Below are positions 54,525 to 64,000 of a stretch of DNA of 64,000 bases, piece after piece. Made by a program: the position numbers and the translations under genes. Position 1 is the stretch's first letter. Each line of letters begins with the position of its first letter. Below the pieces are notes generated by a model that was given only the letters and a program-made list of their open reading frames with translations, ran no database searches and was not told where the DNA came from. The DNA comes from Flavobacterium sp. N2038 (GTDB lineage: Bacteria; Bacteroidota; Bacteroidia; Flavobacteriales; Flavobacteriaceae), in contig NZ_CP110001.1 of NCBI RefSeq assembly GCF_025947185.1, positions 4,609,855 through 4,673,854 of the forward strand. Direction: 5' to 3'.

Positions 54525-54741
54525 ACTTAACAGTGTAAAACAATTTAATGGGTAATATAAAATCCTTTTTTTATAACCTTAACTTAACACTGTTAGAAAA
54601 TTTAATCAAGTAATATCGAGTTTTTTACTCTCTTACTTAACAGTGATAAATAATTTAATACCGATTTTGAGATAAAATCTTAAAGGGCTTATTAAATGGA
54701 AAATTACGCACTTTGACTTAACAATGTTAGATAATTTAATT
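54525..54741. promoter_or_regulatory. Array of four more operator-like repeats before the efflux operon
   Basis: 25-bp copies at 54525-54549, 54582-54606, 54635-54659 and 54717-54741 share ACTTAACA-n-TGTTA and the tail AATTTAAT; the core is the palindrome TTAACA-n-TGTTAA. With copy 1 before tetR there are five. Copies 1 and 5 both follow a CTTTG or ATTTG -7-like element with the same spacing. Confidence 0.75.
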
Positions 54742-54819
54742 TAATTAAATATGAATCCCGAGAATTCCAGAATACCACAAAATTTAACCCGAGAGAATGT
54801 TCAACCAATTAAAACCATA

Positions 54820-55967
54820 ATGAAAATGAAAAATGTAATTATAACCAGTTTTATTCTGGCATTAGTATTAAGCAGCTGTGCCGATAAAAATCAGGCGCCT
54901 GCTGCTCCTGCTCCACCGGTTTTACCAGTGTTGGCAATAACAAGTGCAAACACCACCACAGACGCTGAATATCCTGCTGCAATACAAGGAACTGTAGACG
55001 TAGAATTCGTCCGCAAGTAAGCGGAAATCTTGAAAGAGTTTATGTAGACGAAGGTGCTTATGTAAGCAAAGGACAAACATTGTTTAAAATAAACGAACGT
55101 CCGTTTCGCGAGCAGTTAAATAATGCTTTGGCTAATCTTCATGCTGCCGAAGCTGCTTTAATCAACGCACAGTTAGAAGTTGATAAATTAACTCCTTTAG
55201 TTCAAAACAAAGTAGTTTCTGATTATCAGTTAAAAACAGCTAAAGCTTCTCAAAAAATTGCTGCTGCCAATATTGAGCAAGCAAAAGCAATGGTAGGTTC
55301 TGCCAAAATTAATTTAGGATATACAAATGTTACAGCTCCTGTAAGCGGGTACATAGGAAGATTGCCTAAAAAACAAGGAAGTCTGGTTTCTGCTTCTGAT
55401 GTTGAGGCTTTAACAACTTTATCAGATGTTCATGAAGTATTTGCTTATTTCTCTTTGGGCGAAACTGATTTCATCAACTTTAAAGCGCAATACGCCGGAA
55501 GTTCTCTTGGCGATAAAATCAAAAAATTACCTCCAGTAACTTTAATTCTTGCTGATAACAATGCTTATCCGCAAACCGGAAAAATCGATATGGTAGACGG
55601 ACAGTTTGATAAAACAACCGGAGCTATCACGATTAGAGCCACTTTTCCTAACGCAAACGGGACATTGCGTTCTGGAAACACAGGAAAAATTCGTTTAGGA
55701 TTACAACACGATGATGCCATTTTAGTTCCGCAGGCTGCTACAGTCGAAATGCAGGATAAAGTATTTGTTTTCACGGTAGGTAAAGACAACAAAGTAACCA
55801 AAATGCCTATTACAGTTGTGGGTAAAAGCGGTACCAATTATTTAATAAAAGAAGGTGTAAAAACAGGTGACCAAATCGTATTAAGCGGTATTGATAAACT
55901 TCAGGACGGACAAGCAATCCAGCCTCAAAAATCAGCCAGCGTTGCCGAAGTAACTAATAAAAAATAA
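54820..55967 (+). CDS. RND efflux periplasmic adaptor (HlyD/AcrA family) lipoprotein, frameshift near 55004
   Basis: Start taken at ATG 54820 (MKMKNVIITS), with lipobox LVLSSC. The frame stops at 55020, but restoring one A in GTAGAATTCG (about 55004) gives DVEIRPQVSGNLERVYVDEG, the first half of the biotinyl-lipoyl domain, and joins the frame that runs to 55967. A helical hairpin (NALANLHAAEAALINAQ), the second lipoyl half (VTAPVSGYIGRLPKK) and the beta-barrel and membrane-proximal domains follow. Total about 382 residues. It links the RND pump and the TolC-like channel encoded next. Confidence 0.9.
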
Positions 55968-55977
55968 TTCTACAAAA

Positions 55978-58900
55978 ATGTTCAAAATTATTTATACAAA
56001 GACCAGTACTGGCAACTGTAATCTCCATTTTATTGGTGATCCTGGGTGTACTTGGTTTAACTAAACTGCCTTTACAACAGTTTCCTGATATTGCGCCACC
56101 ATCGGTTTTGTAACGGCAGTATATCCGGGGGCAAATGCAGAAACGGTTTTACGTTCTGTTGCACCTTCTATCGAAGAATCTATAAATGGTGTAGAAAACA
56201 TGACTTACATGAGTTCTACAGCAAGTAACGATGGTAGTTTGGCTATTACTGTTTTCTTTAAATTAGGAACAAATGCTGATCAGGCTGCAGTAAACGTACA
56301 AAACAGGGTTGCTCAGGCTACAAGCCAGCTTCCGGCAGAGGTTGTGCAACAAGGTATTATTACAGCTAAACAACAAAATAGTTTCATCATGGCTATTGGT
56401 ATGTATACTGATGATGAATCAAAATACGATCAGACTTTTGTTGCCAATTATGCTCAAATAATATTATTCCCGAGCTTAAACGTATTCCGGGTGTGGGTTC
56501 TGCCAGTATTTTTGGTGGTGTAAAAGATTACTCTATGCGTGTTTGGTTAAATCCAACACAAATGTCTACTTACAAGGTAACTCCAAATGAAGTTATGGCG
56601 GCCATTCAGGACAAAAGCCTGGAAGCTGCTCCAGGTAAATTTGGAGAAAGAAGTAAAGAGGTTTTTGAGTACGTAATTAAATACAAAGGTAAACTTACCA
56701 AACCAGAAGATTATCAAAATATTGCTATACGTTCTATCCTGATGGTTCTGTCCTTCGTCTTAAAGATGTTGCGAGAGTGGAGCTTGGTGCCTATTCTTAT
56801 AACAGTTTAACCCGTTTAAATGGTAAAAAAGGAGTTGTAATTGGGGTTATTCAGTTAGCAGGTTCAAATTCTAATGATATTCAGATTGCCATCAATAAAA
56901 TGATGGAAAAGGCTTCTAAAGATTTCCCTAAAGGAATAAAACACAATATTTTCTATAGTACAAAAGTTTCTCTGGATCAATCGATCGAACAAGTTGAGCA
57001 TACTTTACTAGAAGCTTTTATATTGGTATTTATTGTGGTATTTATCTTCCTGCAAGATTTTAGATCAACATTAATCCCGGCTATTGCTGTACCTGTAGCA
57101 ATTTTAGGAACGTTCTTCTTCATGCAGTTATTCGGATTTTCGATCAACCTTTTAACGCTTTTCGCATTAATTCTGGCGATTGGTATTGTGGTCGATGATG
57201 CCATTGTGGTAGTCGAAGCGGTGCATGCGAAAATGGAACACAAACGCTTGTCTCCAAAAATCGCCACACATGAAGCAATGCACGAAATCACGGGTGCTAT
57301 TATCTCGATTACGCTGGTAATGGCTGCTGTATTCCTGCCGGTTGGTTTTATGGAAGGCTCAACAGGAGTTTTCTATCGTCAGTTTGCCTTTACGATGGCC
57401 ATTGCAATTGTAATTTCGGCCGTTAATGCCTTAACATTGAGTCCGGCACTTGCAGCATTATTCTTAAAAGATAATCACGGAGCACACGGCACAAATGGAT
57501 CGCATGAGAAAAAAGGATTTAAAGAAAAATTCTTTACCGCTTTTAACAGCAGTTTTGAATCGCTAACCAATCGTTATGTTGGCGGATTGAAATTCTTAAT
57601 CAGAAGAAAATGGTTGAGTTTAGGAGGGTTAGCATTAATTACAGTTGCAACTATTGTAATGGTTAAAACAACTCCTGCAGGATTTATTCCAACAGAAGAT
57701 CAGGGATTTATTGCTATCGCAGTTAACACCCCATCCGGAACATCATTAGACGGAACTCAAAAAGTAATGACTGAAGCAGAGAATACTTTAAAAGCATTAG
57801 ATGCTTCACGATTTGTAACCGCTATTTCAGGTTTTAACTTATTGACCAATTCTACTAGTCCATCATCTGCAGTTGTTTTCGTATTGCTTAAACCAAACGA
57901 AGAACGCGGCGATATTAAAAATATTGACGAAATCATGAATCAGGTTCGTGGTAAACTGGGAACTATTTCGGGCGGAAGTTTCTTCGTCTTCAGTTTCCCA
58001 ACTGTACCCGGATTTAGTAATGTTGAGGCTTTAGATTTAGTTTTACAAGATAAAACTGGAGGAAAACTGGATAAGTTTAGTGGTATATCTCAAAATTTCA
58101 TTGGCGAATTAATGAAACGTCCGGAAATTGCGGTTGCCTTTACAAGTTTCAAAGCCGATTATCCTCAATTACAATTGGATATCAATGACGAAAAAGCCAA
58201 TCAGTTAGGCGTAAATGTAAAAGACATTTTACAAACCATGCAGGCGTATTTTGGTAGTGCACAGGCATCAGACTTTAACCGATTTGGTAAATATTACCGT
58301 GTGGTTGTTCAGGCTGATATTGCCGACAGAGCAGATCCAACAGCAATTGATCGTGTATTTGTAAAAAAAAAACTGGCGAAATGGTGCCCATAAATACTTT
58401 AGTTAAGCTAACTCGTATTTATGGTTCTGAAACCGCTTCACGATATAATTTATTTAACTCAATTTCTATTAATGCAATTCCGAAACCAGGATTTAGTTCC
58501 GGAGATGCCATTAAAGCAATTGAAGAAGTAGCAGCACAACAATTACCTGCAGGTTACGGGTTTGAATTCTCGGGCCAAACCCGTGAGGAGATTTCTTCCG
58601 GAGGGCAATCGGCTACAATTTTCTTACTGTGTTTGATATTCGTTTATTTCCTACTTGCTGCACAGTATGAGAGTTATATCCTTCCTTTGGCGGTGATCTT
58701 ATCAATCCCTGCAGGTATTTTTGGAGTATTCGTAGCTATTGGTTTAACTGGTATTGAAAACAATATTTATGTGCAAGTTGCCCTGGTCATGCTGATTGGA
58801 CTTCTTGCCAAAAATGCCATCCTGATCGTCGAATTTGCCGTGCAGAAAAGAAAATCGGGACAAGCGTTAATCAGAGCTTCAATCGATGCTGCAAAATTAC

Positions 58901-59139
58901 GTTTACGACCAATTATCATGACGTCACTTGCCTTTATTGTTGGTTTAGTACCCATGATGAGTGCCAAAGGACCATCTGCTCAAGGTAACCACTCTATAAG
59001 TATTGGTGCCGCCGGAGGTATGATTTCAGGAGTAATTCTAGGATTGTTTATCATTCCTGTTTTATTCATCATCTTCCAGCATTTACAAGAACGAGTTTCT
59101 GGAAAACCAGTTGCCGTAATTCATAACGAAGAAAAATAA
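55978..59139 (+). pseudogene. RND (HAE1/AcrB-type) efflux pump, at least five frameshifts
   Basis: Pieces in successive frames add up to one AcrB-like pump of about 1,050 residues: RPVLATVISILLVILGVLGL, PGANAETVLRSVAPSIEES, FRSTLIPAIAVPVAILG, the proton-relay helix LFALILAIGIVVDDAIVVVEAV in part (paired Asp), and VALVMLIGLLAKNAILIVEFA in part. Breaks lie near 55992 (+1 or -2), 56110 (TTTTG-TAACG), 56460, 56735 and 58368 (A-run). Each resumes immediately with good pump sequence. Probably functional in the organism. Confidence 0.92.
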
Positions 59140-59141
59140 AA

Positions 59142-59255
59142 ATGGAAAACTATATAACGACAGTTTTGGTAGCCGTAATATTCGGTATCGCCTATATATC
59201 ATACAGAATCTCGAAAGATCTTGAAAACAGAAAAGATACTTGTACAGAAATCTAA
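59142..59255 (+). CDS. 37-residue single-helix membrane peptide between pump and channel genes
   Basis: ATG at 59142, two bases after the RND stop, encodes MENYITTVLVAVIFGIAYIS and a basic/acidic tail (YRISKDLENRKDTCTEI), one predicted transmembrane helix with a single cysteine near the end. It resembles in size the small pump-associated peptides such as AcrZ, but I see no sequence family. Given the many single-base losses here, its true end could differ. Confidence 0.5.
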   Translation: MENYITTVLVAVIFGIAYISYRISKDLENRKDTCTEI

Positions 59256-59265
59256 TAAAAAGACA

Positions 59266-60681
59266 ATGAAAAATTATATAACCAAAATCGTGATGATCGC
59301 CATTTTGATCACGACCTTAATATCCTGTAAGGTATCAAAGGATATTGAAACACCAAAAGATGCATTTCCTGAAAATTTCAGGAATGCAGCTGTTTCAAAA
59401 GACACAACCAGTATTGGCGATCTGGAATGGAAAAATTATTACTACCGAAAAAGATGTTGTACAGTTAATAGACAGTGCCATTGCCCGCAATAATGATTTA
59501 CAGATTGCTGCCAAAATATCGAAATTGCACAGTACAGATTTACTCAGTCTAAATGGGGAAATGTACCACAGGTTAATCTATTTGTTAATGCAAGCAGCAG
59601 TAATCCGTCAGACAATAGTTTTACGGGAATGAATCTAAATCAGGCTTGGGTCAAAACACATTGATGATTATTCAGCCGGAGCAACACTTTCATGGGAAGC
59701 TGATATTTGGGGGAAAATCAAAAATCAGAAAAAAGGCGCTTACGCAGAATATCTTCAGTCTGCCGAAGTTAAAAAGGCTTTACAAACCAATATCGTAGCC
59801 AACGTTTCAAGAGGATACTACAATCTTTTGATGCTGGATGCCCAATTGGATATCGCCAAACAAAACCTTCAGCTAAATGATAGTACAACAAATATTATCA
59901 AACTGAAATATGACGCCGGACAAGCAACTTCATTGGCAATTCAGCAATCTGAAGCGCAGAAATTAAACTCTGCGCAATTGATTCCGTTGTTGGAACAAAA
60001 CATTGCCATTCAGGAAAATGCATTAAGCGTTTTGACTGGTTCTTTCCCGACTGCAAAACAAAGAACAACACTTTTAAACGCAATCGCAATTAGAAACGAT
60101 AATACAATAGGAATTCCGTCTTCATTAGTAAGCCGAAGACCCGATGTTAAAAGTGCCGAACTTGAATTAAAGATTGCCAATGCAAATGTCGGAATCACAA
60201 AAGCGATTTGTATCCGGCATTGAGAATTACGGCACAAGGTGGCGTGAACTCTTTTGAAACCAGTACGTGGTTTAATATTCCTGCTTCTCTTTTTGGTACC
60301 GTAGCAGGAGGCTTAACACAACCTTTACTGAACAATAAAAAAGTAAGAACACAATATAATATCGCTGTTGCCGAAAGAGAAAAAGCAGTTTTAAATTTCA
60401 GACAGTCAGTTTTAATTGCTGTAAGCGAGGTTTCTGATGCTTTGGTAGTGACTGAGAAATTACAACAACAGGAATATTTTCTACAGGAAAAAGTAAAAAC
60501 ACTGCAACAAGCAATTAAAAATGCCAATTTGCTTTTCAAAAATGGAATGGCAGAATATCTTGAAGTTTTAACCGCACAGGCAAATTTATTGCAAAGTGAA
60601 CTTGAACTTGCAGATATCAAAAGACAACAATTAACAGCCAACACCGAGTTGTATCGCGCTCTTGGCGGTGGCTGGAGATAA
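59266..60681 (+). pseudogene. TolC/NodT-type outer-membrane efflux channel, about five frameshifts
   Basis: Begins at ATG 59266 with a lipoprotein signal (LITTLISCKVS). Reading through breaks near 59441, 59514, 59646, 59655 and 60205 gives a single channel of about 475 residues: VVQLIDSAIARNNDLQIAAK, QSKWGNVPQVNLFVNASSS, GATLSWEADIWGKIKNQKKG, IPSSLVSRRPDVKSAELELK and ANLYPALRITAQGGVNSFET, ending TELYRALGGGWR. These are OEP/NodT motifs. It completes the tripartite pump with the two genes before it. Confidence 0.9.
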
Positions 60682-60704
60682 TACCCGTACCCGTTAATTA
60701 TTTA

Positions 60705-60755
60705 TTTTTTGAGATGAAAACGCTGTGAGACCTTTGGGTTTCATGGCGTTTTTTA
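60705..60755 (+). terminator. Terminator after the efflux operon
   Basis: AAAACGC ... TGAGACC-TTTG-GGTTTCA ... GCGTTTTTT forms a two-part stem with G-U tolerance and a T-run. A near-identical unit occurs at 63503-63553. The roughly 500 bp from here to 61220 holds no gene I can support. Confidence 0.75.
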
Positions 60756-60872
60756 GTTTGATTTGCCACAAAGGCACTAAGTCGAACTATTTTGTTTCAT
60801 GCAGATTTTAGAAGATTTAATTTTAAAAAAGGGACAAAAAATTATCTGCGCATATCTGCTTAAATCTTTTTA

Positions 60873-60890
60873 TCCCGATAGCTATCGGGA
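60873..60890. repeat. 18-bp palindrome TCCCGATAGCTATCGGGA
   Basis: Perfect palindrome in a gene-free stretch; a familiar short dispersed repeat of flavobacterial intergenic DNA. Confidence 0.6.
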
Positions 60891-61187
60891 GCGTGAAAAA
60901 ACTTTTAAATATGTTTTTCGCCTTACACTTATCATCGTACGCGGATGATACTGATTTGATTTGCTAAAACATGGATTTATGCGATTTTTTTTATTCTGCA
61001 TTCTATATCGTGCTGAGCAAAACCGAAGATTATCATTATACAAATGGTCCATAACTTCAATTTCAAAGATAAAAGTTCTGCTTTAGATTGTTGCAGGCTA
61101 CCAGCCACAACATTTCCTTATTTTGAGATTTTTTTAACTTTTATAGTATATGTAAATAAACAAAAAGTGGTAAATTCGTTTTAAATT

Positions 61188-61205
61188 ACGGAACGATCGT
61201 TCCGT
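61188..61205. promoter_or_regulatory. Perfect 18-bp operator-like palindrome (GAACGATCGTTC core)
   Basis: ACGGAACGATCGTTCCGT, 16 bp before the next ATG. The pattern is typical of TetR-family operators. A second copy with core GAACGATCGTTC lies at 61549-61563 before the following gene. Confidence 0.7.
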
Positions 61206-61220
61206 TATAAATATATTATT

Positions 61221-61529
61221 ATGCAAAATTCAAATCATTCCCTTGTCAGAATTACTTATTTACTCAAACATCGACAAGAGAAAAATCTCAATCAAATTAA
61301 AACAATACTAGAAGAAAATCAGTTCTGGGGACATTTTCCTTCTCAGGGAAACAAGATAATTAATTGGCAAGTGCTTGTTGGCAAAGGCCATTTTATTACA
61401 CTCGAATGCGAAACAGATAAACTTCGCGATCTAAATCTTGTTATTGAAACAAGAGCATGGGGAGCTTTTGAAACGGAAACTTATCTGTCTTATGATTATT
61501 TACCCATTTTCGGGCTTAACAATAAATAA
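61221..61529 (+). CDS. Hypothetical protein of the GAACGATCGTTC regulon
   Basis: A 102-residue soluble protein (LVRITYLLKHRQEKNLNQIK ... ITLECETDKLRDLNLVIET), no signal or membrane segment. The alternation of a helical first third and beta-like second part is all I can see; no family recognised. The perfect operator palindrome directly upstream indicates it is a regulated target together with the LLM oxidoreductase. Intact frame, unlike its left neighbours. Confidence 0.75.
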   Translation: MQNSNHSLVRITYLLKHRQEKNLNQIKTILEENQFWGHFPSQGNKIINWQVLVGKGHFITLECETDKLRDLNLVIETRAWGAFETETYLSYDYLPIFGLNNK

Positions 61530-61548
61530 TATTTTTTTCATTTTTTCA

Positions 61549-61563
61549 GGAACGATCGTTCTG
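61549..61563. promoter_or_regulatory. Second GAACGATCGTTC operator
   Basis: GGAACGATCGTTCT, palindromic over 12 bp, 19 bp before the LLM oxidoreductase ATG and in the same position as the first copy before 61221. Confidence 0.65.
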
Positions 61564-61581
61564 AATATAATTTAAACATTT

Positions 61582-62625
61582 ATGGAATTAGGAATTAGTC
61601 TCTTTGGAGACATGCACATCAATTTAGAAAACAAAACTATACAATCAGCTGAATCTCGATTAAAGGAACTCAAAGAAGAAATAATTCTGGCAGATGAAGT
61701 TGGTTTGGACATTCTGGGAATAGGAGAACATCATCGCGAAGAATATGCGGTTTCCAGTCCTGAAATTGCATTAGCTTTTGCTGCATCAATTACGAAAAAA
61801 ATCAAATTAACAAGTGCAGTGAGTGTACTAAGTTCTTCAGATCCTGTTAAACTTTTTCAGGATTTTACCTTACTTCAGGCATTATCTGATGGTAGAGCAG
61901 AACTTATGGCCGGAAGAGGAAGTTTTGTAGAATCATTTCCGCTTTTTGGTCATAATTTACAAGATTATAACGAACTTTTTATTGAAAAACTGGATCTTCT
62001 TTTTAAACTTAATCAAGAAGAATTGATTACCTGGAAAGGGAAATTCCGTCCTGCTTTAGAGGCGCAACAAATATTTCCACGCGCAGAAAAACCTTTAGAT
62101 ATATGGGTTGCATCCGGGGGGTCTCAAAATTCAGTAATGAATGCTGCACAAGATGGGATACCACTTATAATGGCTGTAATTGCCGGTACCCCTCTTACAA
62201 GTTTTGCCCCGCTGTACAAATTATACAAATCAATCTATAATGCATGCAATTACGATCAGGACAAATACAAAATAGGAATGTTTTCGCATGGTATTATTGG
62301 AAATGACAGTAAAAAAATAAAGGAATACTACTTTAATCACTATGCTTCACAAATGAATCGAATTGCTGACAGCCGGGGCAGAAATCATTTTCAAAAATTT
62401 CAGTACGATTTTGGTACCTCTCCTGCAGGTGCAATGTTTGTAGGTGATCCTTCAGAAATTACAGATAAAATATTGTATGCCAGAGAACTTTATGGCATCA
62501 CACGTTTTATACTTCATTTAGATGTTGGTGCTCCTTCGCATAAACATATCATGAAAAGTATTGAATTGTTTGGAGAAATTGTAGCTCCCGCAGTACGTAA
62601 AGCTATAACAACACAGAATCATTAA
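61582..62625 (+). CDS. LLM-class flavin-dependent oxidoreductase
   Basis: A 347-residue luciferase-like TIM barrel: DEVGLDILGIGEHHREEYAV, KKIKLTSAVSVLSSSDPVKLFQDF in part, LSDGRAELMAGRGSF, IWVASGGSQNSVMNAAQDGI and a C-terminal VGDPSEITDKILYARELYGI. This is the bacterial-luciferase/alkanal-monooxygenase-like group that uses FMNH2. The substrate is unknown. It precedes the esterase gene by 23 bp and has its own operator copy. Confidence 0.93.
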   Translation: MELGISLFGDMHINLENKTIQSAESRLKELKEEIILADEVGLDILGIGEHHREEYAVSSPEIALAFAASITKKIKLTSAVSVLSSSDPVKLFQDFTLLQALSDGRAELMAGRGSFVESFPLFGHNLQDYNELFIEKLDLLFKLNQEELITWKGKFRPALEAQQIFPRAEKPLDIWVASGGSQNSVMNAAQDGIPLIMAVIAGTPLTSFAPLYKLYKSIYNACNYDQDKYKIGMFSHGIIGNDSKKIKEYYFNHYASQMNRIADSRGRNHFQKFQYDFGTSPAGAMFVGDPSEITDKILYARELYGITRFILHLDVGAPSHKHIMKSIELFGEIVAPAVRKAITTQNH

Positions 62626-62648
62626 TAAAAATAAACTCAAACATTAAA

Positions 62649-63515
62649 ATGAAAATTTCAAAAATACATTATAAGCTATGGAATGGTAATGCTCCTTCAG
62701 AAAATGGATTAACAGGTGAAGAAGTATACGATCCGTTATCCCCATTAGAAATTACAAATGTGCACACCGCAGAAATATATGTTTATCTCCCAGCATCAGA
62801 TATCAATACAAGAAAAGCTGTTGTAATTTGCCCAGGCGGTGCATATGCAGGTTTGGCTATTAATTCGCAAGGATATGACTTTGCAGAATGGTTATGTTCA
62901 CTTGGTATTGCCGGAATTGTACTCAAATACAGGTTACCTAATCAAAACAAAAACATACCATTGGATGATCTAAAAGAAACATTCGAATATCTTCATCAAA
63001 ATGCAGCAAAATTTAACATTGACAAAAATGATATTGGTGTCTGTGGTTTCTCTGCAGGCGGACATCTGGCTGCATTGTTTGCAAATAGCAAGATAGAGCA
63101 AAAACATTCCTATTTACATCCGGCATTTAACTTACTATTTTATCCCTAATATCGATGCAAAATTACACGCATGAATTATCAAAGGAAAATCTTTTAGGCA
63201 CAAACCCTTCTGCTGAAGAACTTAAAAAATACTCTCCCGATTTATTAACCGGCAATCATACTCCACAAACTTTAATCCTTTGTTCTGATGATGATACCTT
63301 GATATCCTATCAACAGTATTTTGTATTACAGGGCACTTCAGGAAAATAAAATTCCGGCTTCTTTACATCTTTTCCCATCAGGAAACCATGCTTGGAATAT
63401 AAAAGGTACAAATATGTTTGGGCAAAAATTTGAGCAAATAAATCAAGCAAAAATTATCCTGAAAGATTGGTTGTCTGCTCTAAAACCTATCGATAATTAC
63501 TGTTTTTTGAGATGA
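62649..63515 (+). pseudogene. Alpha/beta-hydrolase (acetyl-esterase type), two frameshifts
   Basis: Three frames make one hydrolase of about 290 residues. First: VVICPGGAYAGLAI (oxyanion GG), the nucleophile elbow GFSAGGH and LLFYP. After one missing base near 63145 it continues VISMQNYTHELSKEN and TLILCSDDDTLIS (catalytic Asp region); after a second break near 63325 YRALQENKIPASLHLFPSGNHAW holds the catalytic His. BD-FAE/xylan-esterase-like family. It is probably in one unit with the LLM gene. Confidence 0.85.
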
Positions 63516-63553
63516 AAACGCTTTGAAGCCATTGGGTTTCATGGCGTTTTTTG
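63503..63553 (+). terminator. Terminator, duplicate of the one at 60705
   Basis: TTTTTTGAGATGAAAACGCT is identical to the earlier copy; the stem TGAAGCC-ATTG-GGTTTCA and outer AAAACGC/GCGTTTT pair, with a T-run after. It overlaps the last codons of the esterase frame. Confidence 0.75.
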
Positions 63554-63678
63554 ATTTTCGATAAAATGTAAAGACGAAAAGTATTTATCATGCAAATTTC
63601 ATAAAAGACAAAACTCTCACTATCATCAATATTGATTAAATTATAAGAAAATCATTATTTTTTAACATCCGAAATAAT

Positions 63679-63686
63679 TATATTTG
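63679..63686 (+). promoter_or_regulatory. -7 promoter element (TATATTTG)
   Basis: Matches TAnnTTTG, 38 bp before the ATG of the last gene. Confidence 0.5.
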
Positions 63687-63724
63687 TAAGAAATTGCAAA
63701 TAAAAACCACGTAACTTGTTAAAA

Positions 63725-64000
63725 ATGAAAAACTTACCAATCTTCCTTCTTATTCTCTCGCTATCATTTCAGGGATACTCTCAAAAAAAAGGCAAAAAAA
63801 AGCCCGCATCTAAAGCTAAAACCACAGCAGTTCAGGAAAAGCAGTAACAATAGAAAATAAAACCTGAAAAATTAATACCGGACACCTTACACATACAAAA
63901 AGGAAAAGTATGTTTTTTTAGTTGATGTAAAACGAATATTCTTCTCAAGGAAATATGTATATGCAGGCAATGATAATAATTCTGAAAAAGCAGAATTGAA
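63725..64000 (+). CDS. Exported protein, start only, frame broken, runs off right edge
   Basis: ATG 63725 gives a signal peptide (NLPIFLLILSLSFQGYSQ) and a lysine-rich segment (KKGKKKPASKAKTT), then a stop at about 63845. Coding-like sequence resumes in other frames (EKLIPDTLHIQK; FLVDVKRIFFSRKYVYAGND) up to the window edge, so single bases are probably missing again near 63840 and 63870-63910. Family not recognised. Confidence 0.55.

Noticed and set aside
54525..54741. Regular 25-bp repeats that look like a small CRISPR array
   Set aside because: Copies differ at several positions, spacing is irregular (57, 53, 82 bp), there are no cas genes, and one copy sits apart before tetR; operators fit better.
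55978..60681. True decay of the efflux operon into a pseudogene cluster
   Set aside because: Family sequence is well preserved on both sides of every break with no in-frame stops or large gaps; missing bases in short runs look like consensus errors.

Overview
The window is AT-rich chromosomal DNA from a Bacteroidota member, most likely a Flavobacterium. This rests on the SusC/SusD pair with its glycoside hydrolases, the gliding/type IX secretion genes gldJ, porU and porV, promoter elements of the form TAnnTTTG, a general lack of Shine-Dalgarno sequences, and many short palindromic intergenic repeats. I saw no rRNA, tRNA, CRISPR array, prophage or transposase.

Layout. 0-5 kb (minus strand): a TPP riboswitch in front of a TonB-dependent receptor that runs off the left edge, preceded by a compact operon of GGGP synthase, PnuC, a NadR-like/DUF4301 fusion and an ArfB-type ribosome-rescue factor. 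4.7-6.1 kb: a cysteine-free Crp/Fnr regulator, a perfect FNR-type palindrome, then a small membrane protein overlapping a group III truncated haemoglobin. 6.2-14.6 kb: phosphopantetheinyl transferase, a repeat island, ahcY, a patatin/barrel protein, a WG-repeat protein, an SMR transporter, a Fic protein with an operator over its own start, and a GNAT. 14.7-17.6 kb: an alkylation-repair island with a split Ada system, a 2OG-Fe(II) oxygenase and AlkB. 17.5-21.4 kb: YjbR-like protein, Nudix-type regulator, a small unknown and a transglutaminase-like protein.

21.4-39.9 kb is a polysaccharide utilisation locus: GH3, EEP phosphatase/nuclease, GH5-CBM6, GH3, two GH30, SusD, and a SusC split by a frameshift, with a divergent membrane-bound propeller/Y_Y_Y/LuxR regulator. 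The GH30 plus GH3 content suggests a beta-glucan, perhaps beta-1,6-linked. 39.9-51.7 kb is core: murF, gldJ, porU, porV, cdd, pdhA and the E2 gene pdhC.

51.8-64 kb holds an M1 aminopeptidase with a broken 3' end, a repeat-rich gap, a TetR-HlyD-RND-TolC efflux operon with five copies of an operator-like repeat, and an LLM-oxidoreductase/esterase group marked by GAACGATCGTTC palindromes. About 20 small indels, mostly single missing bases in short runs, break reading frames from about 46.9 kb rightward, with one more in susC at 35.2 kb. Because they hit core genes (pdhC, porU) and each frame resumes at once with good family sequence, they are more likely sequence errors than decay. Genes affected are annotated across their full extent with the break sites given.
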